From Rhynchopus sp. YZ270_cl-10 (lineage: Eukaryota; Euglenozoa; Diplonemea; Diplonemida; Diplonemidae), in the NCBI GenBank assembly GCA_964035575.1, contig OZ037838.1, positions 1,984,001-2,048,000 on the forward strand: a DNA stretch of 64,000 bases, in the 5' to 3' direction. Numbering within the stretch: the first letter of the stretch is position 1; each line of letters begins with the position of its first letter. The notes under the pieces were generated by a model. It saw nothing but the letters and a program-made list of their open reading frames with translations, was not told the origin of the DNA and ran no database searches. The position numbers and the translations under genes are program-made. This document shows, piece by piece, positions 44,143 to 52,300 of the stretch.

Positions 44143-45992
44143 TTTCAATGCACTTTCCTGTACTGGGAAGCATGCCACAAGTGTCATGTTTTACAAGGTA
44201 AAAATGACCAAAAAAGCTGATTTTTGGCCGAATGCCACATGTCATTTGGCAGTCCAATTTCTGAACACGACTGAAAAAAAATTTTTTTTTGGGCCTCAAT
44301 ACCCCCAAACAACACGTTAAGCCCAAAAAATTCACTTTTGGATGAGCAACTATGTATTTAAAAAAATCGATTTTTTGGTCAAATCCCCCTGGTGGTGAGG
44401 GGGTGTGTGTGTGTGTGTGTGGGTGTGTGTGGGTGTGCTGTGTGTGGGTGTGTAGTGTGTGTGGTGTGGGTGGCGCACATCTCTATAGTAAAGACTAAAA
44501 AACTAAGGTTTTTTAGGATTTGGTGACGGGCTAAAAAACCTGTCGTTCTTGTGTGACACTTCCATGGAAACGTGATGAGGACCACACTTTTTTTACAGGT
44601 GGTTTTTTTTTGTATGCACCTCACGCACTGGGCAGGTGGTCCGCTATTCGCTTCCCACGGGGCGCTCGCGTGCGCGCTTCGCGCGCCCGCTCGCGGTAAC
44701 GTGTACAAAAAAACTCTATGGTCACTTTTTTGCACTATTGTGTGCTGGGAAGCATGCCACAAGTGTCATGTTTTACAAGGTAAAAATGACCGAAAAAGCT
44801 GATTTTTGGCCGAATGCCACATGTCATTTGGCAGTCCATTTTTTGAACAGGACTGTCTTAAATTTTTTTTTTGGGCCTCAATACCCCCAAACAACACGTT
44901 AAGCCCAAAAAATTCACTTTTGGATGAGCAACTATTTATTTAAAAAAATCGATTTTTTGGTCAAATCCCCTCTGGATGGTGAGGGGGTGTGTGGGTGGGT
45001 GTGTGGGTGGGTGGTGTGGGTGTGGGTTTGCGGGTGTGTGGTGTGGGTGGCGCACATCTCTATAGTAAAGACTAAAAAACTAAGGTTTTTTAGGATTTTT
45101 GGCCGAATGCCACATGTCATTTGGCAGTCCAATTTCTGAACACGACTGAAAAAAAATTTTTTTTTGGGCCTCAATACCCCCAAACAACACGTTAAGCCCA
45201 AAAAATTCACTTTTGGATGAGCAACTATTTATTTGGTGACGGGCTAAAAAACCTGTCGTTCTTGTGTGACACTTCCATGGAAACATGAGGAGGACCTCAC
45301 CTTTTTTTACAGGTGGTTTTTTTTGTATGGACCTCACACACTGGGCAGGCGGTCAGCTATTCGCTTCCCGCGGGGCGTTCGCGTGCGCGCTTCGCGCGCC
45401 CACTCACGGTAACGTGTACAAAAAAACCTCACTCATGCCTTCATGAACTGCTTTAAAAGTGGCCTGTAAAAAGTGGTGTTTTTGTGGTAAACTCCAGCTG
45501 GTCTGAAGAGTGATCTGACCATATTCCCCAGGTATAACTGGTACTCAAAAAGTTCATTAACGAAGGAATCTTGCACTTTTGACCATCACATATTACATGT
45601 GTTTTTTCAGGTTTTTCAATACACTTTTGTGTACTGGGAAGCATGCCACAAGTGTCATGTTTTACAAGGTAAAAATGACCAAAAAAGCTGCTTTTTGGCC
45701 GAATGCCACATGTCATTTGGCAGTCCATTTTTTGAACAGGACTGTCTTAAATTTTTTTTTTGGGCCTCAATGCCCCCAAACAACACGTTAAGCCCAAAAA
45801 ATTCACTTTTGGATGAGCAACTATTTATTTAAAAAAATCGATTTTTTGGTCAAATCCCCCTGGTGGTGAGGGGGTGTGTGTGTGTGTGTGTGTGGGTGTG
45901 TGTGGGTGTGCTGTGTGTGGGTGTGTAGTGTGTGTGGTGTGGGTGGCGCACATCTCTATAGTAAAGACTAAAAAACTAAGGTTTTTTAGGAT
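44143..45992 (-). repeat. Mosaic modular array, reversed segment
   Basis: The same M1-M5 modules as 23751-43455 but in the opposite orientation, with M1 hairpins near 44500, 45075 and 45975. The M1 at 44950-45100 has a TG tract containing one GGGTTTGCGGG (45023-45033), the octamer unit of the neighbouring array. The segment ends at the M1 hairpin followed by CCTAGTACAGAGC. Confidence 0.92.
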
Positions 45993-46013
45993 TCCTAGTA
46001 CAGAGCTGTGGAG

Positions 46014-46156
46014 GGGACCACTTTTTTACAGGGGACCACTTTTTTACAGGGGACCACTTTTTTACAGGGGACCACTTTTTTACAGGGGACCACTTTTTTA
46101 CAGGGGACCACTTTTTTACAGGGGACCACTTTTTTACAGGGGACCACTTTTTTACA
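46014..46156 (+). repeat. 18-bp tandem repeat upstream of LINE-1
   Basis: About eight copies of GGGACCACTTTTTTACAG, nearly perfect. It lies between the mosaic array and the LINE-1 leader and may belong to the LINE-1 5' UTR, as tandem promoters do in some LINEs. That is inference. Confidence 0.9.
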
Positions 46157-46354
46157 CATTACAACACACTTGTCCTTTCTTTTTAACCCCTCCCTTCCTT
46201 TCCCTCCCCTTTCCTTTGTTTTTATTTTTGTGAGCCTTGTACGCCTCCTCGGGGCGGTCCCTGGGCAACGGTTGAGGGTGCAGGCCGGCGAAGCGCAAGG
46301 CGTAGTGTGTCTTGCCCTTATTTCCTTTTGTTTTTTGTTTTCCTTTTGGTGAAG

Positions 46355-49300
46355 ATGTGCAGGTGGAGAGCCCAGGTATGGGCTGTGGCGCTCCTGTGTG
46401 GAGCCATAGATGATGGTGGCGCATTGCCCAACTGGACCTGCAGCAGCACAAGAAGTCATCGAGCAGCACCTGACGATAGCAGCAACTCCAGCGGCGGCAG
46501 CAAAGGCGGCGGCAGCACCACCTTCAGAGGTATCGGCTACTACTACTACAGCTGCAGTAGTGGCAGCTTCAGCTCGAGCACGGGCACTGAAAGCAGCGGC
46601 AAGCAGAGCTGGGGAAGTAACCCCAGTGGGGTCAGCGGCAACGGGACCTACTACAGCAGCGCCAAAAGCAGTGGCTATTTTTTGCGGGATAGTGGCGGGG
46701 ATGTGGGACGCTCTGATAGCAGTGGTAGAGGTGGCAGCAGCAGCAGCAGCAGAAACAGCAACCACAGTAACAGCAGCAACAGTAGCACAAGCATCAGTAG
46801 CAGCAACAGCTACTACAACAGCAGCTGCTACAGTTTCGGCTACAGCAACTGCTACAATTACTACTGCAGCAAGAGCGAGAGCACCTGCAACTGCAACTGC
46901 AACGACTACGGCATGAACAACAACAGCAACTGCTACAGCAACAGCCATCACTGCTGCAAGAGCACCAGCAACAGCACCAACAACTGCACCTGCAACAACC
47001 GCAAGAGCTACAACTACAGCAGTTACAGCAACTGCAGCAGCCAAGGCTGGAGTGAGAGAGTGGGTGCAGGCGGTGCCGGGCATGGTGGAGGCTCAGTCAG
47101 GAGTGGGTATGGAGTTTTAGACGGCGACGATGATGGCCCCCGCCCCCCCGGCAGCAGCAGCTCCTTCAGCCACAAGAACCTCAGCAACAGTCTCCTCAGC
47201 GGTGGCAGCGGGAGCCCCCTTCCCCCCCATTATTACCCCATAAAGAGGCCTTTTGAGCCCAACAACCCAAGCAGCTACAGCTTTGATAGCAGTAACAAAA
47301 ATTTTTGTGGAGGCAACACAGCAAAAAACTGTTGTCATTATAGACCACACCCCCCTCCCCCCCATGATAACCCCAAAAAGAGGCACGGTATGCCCAACCA
47401 TTTCAGTGGCTGCAACTGTGATAGCAGCAAAAACGTACTCCTCGGAGTCCTGGGTAGGGTCCCGGTATCACCCCTGGCGTGCAGCAGCGGTAGCAGCACC
47501 ACCTACAGCATCAGCAACTGCAGCAGCAATAGCACAAGTGTATCTATAGGCGCCTACAGCAACACCAGCTCCTGCAGCGACGCCAACAGCAACAGCAATG
47601 ACTACAGCAGCTGCAGCATCAACATCATGGGTGACGGTGTGAGAGGTATGCTGGTGTTCGGGGACAGCCTTGAGGGGCTTGAGGGTCAGAGTTGCTGTGT
47701 GACGATGCGGGTGTGGCGGACCTTTCTCACCCCCACTTTCCAAAAGGGGAACGTAAAGTTAGAGCTATGGTTCGACTGGTGGTGCAACCTCTGGGAGGTC
47801 TTCACCTCCTTGCGCCAACCAGACCCCTGCTGGGTAGCCGAGGCACCTGAGTGGGGAGTGTTTGTGTCTTTCGCGGTCCTGGATCTGTGGAAGGACAGAC
47901 GCGCCCCCACCCTCAGTCTCCTCCTTTTGTGGCTGGTGGGTAGGAGGAGGCCCAGGAGGTTGTGCAGGGGTCCCCGGTCTTTGAACTGGGCCAAAGCACA
48001 GGCGGGTAAGCTCCGTCGGCGCAAGCTCCGTCGGCGCAAGGCGCCCTGCAATCGTCCGCCCTCTCCGTTCGCACCCGCAGGTTCCCGCAGTTTCAGGGGT
48101 GCTGACGCTGTGAGAGGGGCAGTGCAGTGTGCGGCCATCTGGGTACTGGTGGTTGTGGGCTCTGAGCTTGGGAGGTCAGCGCCACATGCTTTGGGTTGTG
48201 TGCTGTTTCGGGACGCGGAGTTGCTGGGGGTGGGGCTGCTGCGGGGACTGTGCAGATTACGCAGGGGAGGGCGGTGGCTGGAAGGGGTGAGCGAGCGAGT
48301 GCGCCGATGGACCGGAGGGATCCGAGTGGCTGCCAGCTTGGTGAGGGCCAGTGTGCTGAGGGTGAGTCAGTTTTCGGTGAGTGCGGCCGGGTGGGTTTGG
48401 GTTGCATGGTCCGCAGGCGGTTTTTTGGCGGGTGTTGTGGCACTGGTCGGTGTCGCGCGCCCACTTGGCTGGGTTCTTCTCTTGGAGGTGTACCGTGTGG
48501 CAACACTCATGTGGACTCGTAGGATCGGGATGGCTTTTGGCATGCTGGCCTTATCCCTACTGGTCTTGCTGTCACTGTTGTGGCGAGCGGTGACGCCCTG
48601 GGACCTGCTCCCTGCCCCTGCTGATCCGAAGCACCCGATAGGCTTGTCCCCGTACGCTTTGTCGGGCGGCTGTGCGAATAGGGAGTCGCCTGCGTACCAT
48701 GCCGACGCCGTGGTAGTGGACAGAGTCCTGACCAGATACGGAGCCCAGCGGAACGTCACCTCCTCCACCAACGACTGCGGATACCTGGCGTTGCATTACT
48801 GGGATAGCGTAGCTCAGCCGGACGTTAAGGCCCTGCGCAAGGTGGTTGTGGATGCCGCTACGTCGGTGCCCGATAGGATGGTTCAGGTTTTGGGAAGTGG
48901 ACTGGCCGTCACGGAGTTTGTAAACGGTGTTTCAGGCACTGCTCACCTAAATCACATGGGGCTCCAGCTCTTCGCCACTTCGCAGCAGAAGAACATCGTG
49001 GTGGTGCAGGCTAGTGAGGACGACCCGCTGGTGCTCATCTCCCCGGGGTGCCGTTTCCTGACGGCCGCGGCCATTGCTAAGTTCCAAGACACGTTGGATA
49101 CAGTGGTCATCAGCCTCTGCGGCTCGCATTTCGAATACGTGTCCGTAGGGGCGGACAACGCGAATTCGAAGGAGTCCGTCGCATGGAAGATGCGTAAGGC
49201 TGCGCGAGACGCCGTTTTGGACCCGGCCCAGAAGATCGGCCCCATCCCCACCACCACCAGGACGACGGCGCCCCTATCAACTAAGTTGGGGAACATCAAC

Positions 49301-52300
49301 GCCGAGCGAGTGTTCTGCCCCTTCGACAAGTGCCGCCAGGGAATCCTGTCATCCTTCAAGGGTGAGGGGCTGTGCAGGAAGAGCATCCTGGACCACATGC
49401 GCCGGCACCAAGCAGAGGACTCTTATGTGTCGGACGACCTCCTCGGACACCTCGGGATGGCCCGCTGCGCCAATGATCAATGCGACAAAATCATCCCAGG
49501 TTCTAGAGAGTGGTGCAACCTATGTGAGGTGGCTTTTGGCGAGGCGGGTTTCACGGCCCCGGACCGACGTGATCGGGGCGGACTCACGGCCGAAGATGAC
49601 CTCCCTACTTTCGAGGCTATTGGCACCACGCGTGTGCAACTCAAAGGGGGCTGTCCGGAGGCTTACCTTGAGCAGTATTCGCGACTTTTCCTGAAGGTTT
49701 TGCTGGACATACTGTCACACCAAGACGAGCTCGCGTGGAAAAAATTTGCTTTGTTTTTCACGGTCCTCCACAGAGTGCGGTCGGATCGAGGGGGGGAGGG
49801 GCAGGCCAAGCGTCATTCTCGCGGTTGGGCGAAGGATTTGCAGCTCTGGGAAGAAGGGAAATTCGTCACTTTGTGGAACGACACCGTTGAGGGCCGCAAA
49901 CCTCCTGCTGCGTGGACTGACGGCGATACCGTAGAGGGGAAGAAGAAGCGAGCGGTGGCGAAGGCAAGGGCGGGTCTGCCAAGCCAGGCCATGACGAGCG
50001 CCACCAGCGCGGGTGTTGCCCCCCACACGAAGGTGACTTTGGAGAAGCTGGAGGCCAAGCACCCCTCACCCGACGCCGATCCGGGGGTTTTCGATTGGCC
50101 GGATACAGTTGACGTTCCGCCTGTGACGCCGCTTGAGTTGATGAAGGCCATGCGCAGCATGCCGCGATCGTCCGCAGCTGGCCCCTCCCACGTCACGGGA
50201 GCTCACCTCCGTACCCTCTGTTTGCAGCGTCGGGCTGGGTCTAAGGGCGCTCTAGGGGCCTTGGCGGCTGTACTCTCCTCGCTGGCCAAAGGGGAGGCCC
50301 CGCCTGAGGTGTCCCATTTCCTGGCAGGGGCGAACCTGGTTGCTTTACGGAAGTTGGCAAAGACTCCCGATCAGGAGGAGGATGTGCGGCCCATTGCCGT
50401 TGGAGACACGCTCAGACGGCTGGTGGGCAAGATCCTGGCGACTCGGGTGCGTACTCAGTCCCGTTCCATCTTCCTCAGGGGGAACCAAGTGGGAGTGGCA
50501 ATGCCCAGGGGTACTTCAGCGGCGGCGGATGTCATTGCGCAGTACGCAGAGCGCCACAAGGAGGATGACAAGGTAATCCTCAAAATAGATTACCGCAATG
50601 CCTTTAACAGCATTGATCGGACCGAGATGCTTCGCGCCGTGGATGCACACCTCCCCGAGCTGGCTCCCTGGGTGAGGTGGTGTTACATGTCTCCATCTTG
50701 CCTTTTCTTCGGCGAGGCCATCGTGAGGTCACAGAGGGGGGCTCAGCAAGGGGACCCCCTCGGTCCTCTGCTGTTTGCCCTCACCATACACCAAATGACG
50801 TTGGAGCTCCGTAGTGTGCCGGACTTGGATGGTACGTTGTGGTACCTGGACGACGGCTCCTTGCGTGGCCCCCCAGAGGCGGTGTACAAGGCATACCAGA
50901 TTCTGCTAGAACGCAGTGTCCGCCTGGGTCTGGAGGTGAACGAGAGTAAGTGTGAGCTCGTTGCGATGGGGGGTCTGACGGCGCAACAACTTGGACAGGT
51001 CGGCTTTGTGATCCGGGACGATAAGCAGCAGGGAGGGGAGGGTTTCAAGCTGCTAAGCCACACGGGTTTCGAATTTTTGGGTCTGCCGATTGGAACCAGT
51101 GCGTATTGTGAGGAGTACATGCTGGTAAAGATGGAGACAACGCGGTCTAACCTCAGGGCCCTCATCGAACTGGATGACGCGCAGGTGGCGTACTACATCC
51201 TGCGTTACTGCGAAGGCTTCTGCCGCATGGTTTTTTACATGCGTGGGGTGACGGTGGTGGCCACAAAGTACCTGGGGATTTTCGACGAGGAGATCGGCAA
51301 GTGCCTCGCTGCCCTCCTGCACGACGCTCACGGTAGCCTTCCGCAGCTCGCCAGGGACCAGGCTGCCCTCCCCATTGCAATGGGAGGTCTAGGGATACGC
51401 AGAACCCGGGATCACTGGTCGGCAGCAGCTCTTGCGTCCCAAGCTGGGAACTTCCAGTTGGCGCAAACCCTCGACCCACAGTACGCCTGGGATGCTCTGA
51501 GATGGAAGCATGCTGTTTCAGACTACAACGAGAGGGTGGACCTGAAGTACAAACTCAACACAGACCAGCCCACCCAGCTCCCTGTCCAGCAGAAGCTCTC
51601 GGCGGCTATTGTTGATGCGCAGGCAGACAAGCTCATGCTGGCCTTGAGCACGAGGGACCGTGCCCGCATGAAGTCCCTTCTCCTCCCCATGTCCGGGGCG
51701 TACCTCACAGCGATCCCCTCCAACGCCAACATGTTGGAGAGCACCACCTTTGCGGCGGTGACGCGTTTCCGGCTAGGAGTGGCCATCCATGTGCCGGACT
51801 CCGTCTGCTCTTGTTGCTCTGGTGCGGGGACGCAACTTAAGATGGACGCGTATGGGGACCACTCCTTCGCCTGTTCCCACAGGGGATGCAGAATCCGCCG
51901 GCATGATGCCCTGAAACTTGCTCTGGGGGAGGCCGCGACAGGTGCTGGTCTAGGCCCGGTGATCGAGCAGCGTACAGGGGAACCAGGTGAGGGTGGCCAG
52001 CGACCAGCTGACATTTACCTGCCAGGAGGCGTATCTGAGAGCGCGCCGCGGTGTTTGGATGTGACCCATGTCGCCCCGACCCTGCCCTCCTACCGCCGGC
52101 CCGCTGCGAAGTTTATTGGGTGGACGGCGAAGACTCAAGGTCAGAGGAAGAGGGAGAAGCACGAGTTGTACTGCCGGCACAGGATGTCCTTTTCGCCGGT
52201 GGTGTTTGAGGCCTTTGGCGGAGCTGGGGACGAGGCGAATTTGCTGTTAGCTCAGCTGGGTGGTCTGGCAAAAGATGTGTCTTCCCGTCTGGTGGGGTCG

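Noticed and set aside
46307-46354. Extension of the LINE-1 frame upstream of 46355
   Set aside because: It begins with GTG, not ATG, and encodes a phenylalanine-rich run from the pyrimidine-rich leader.
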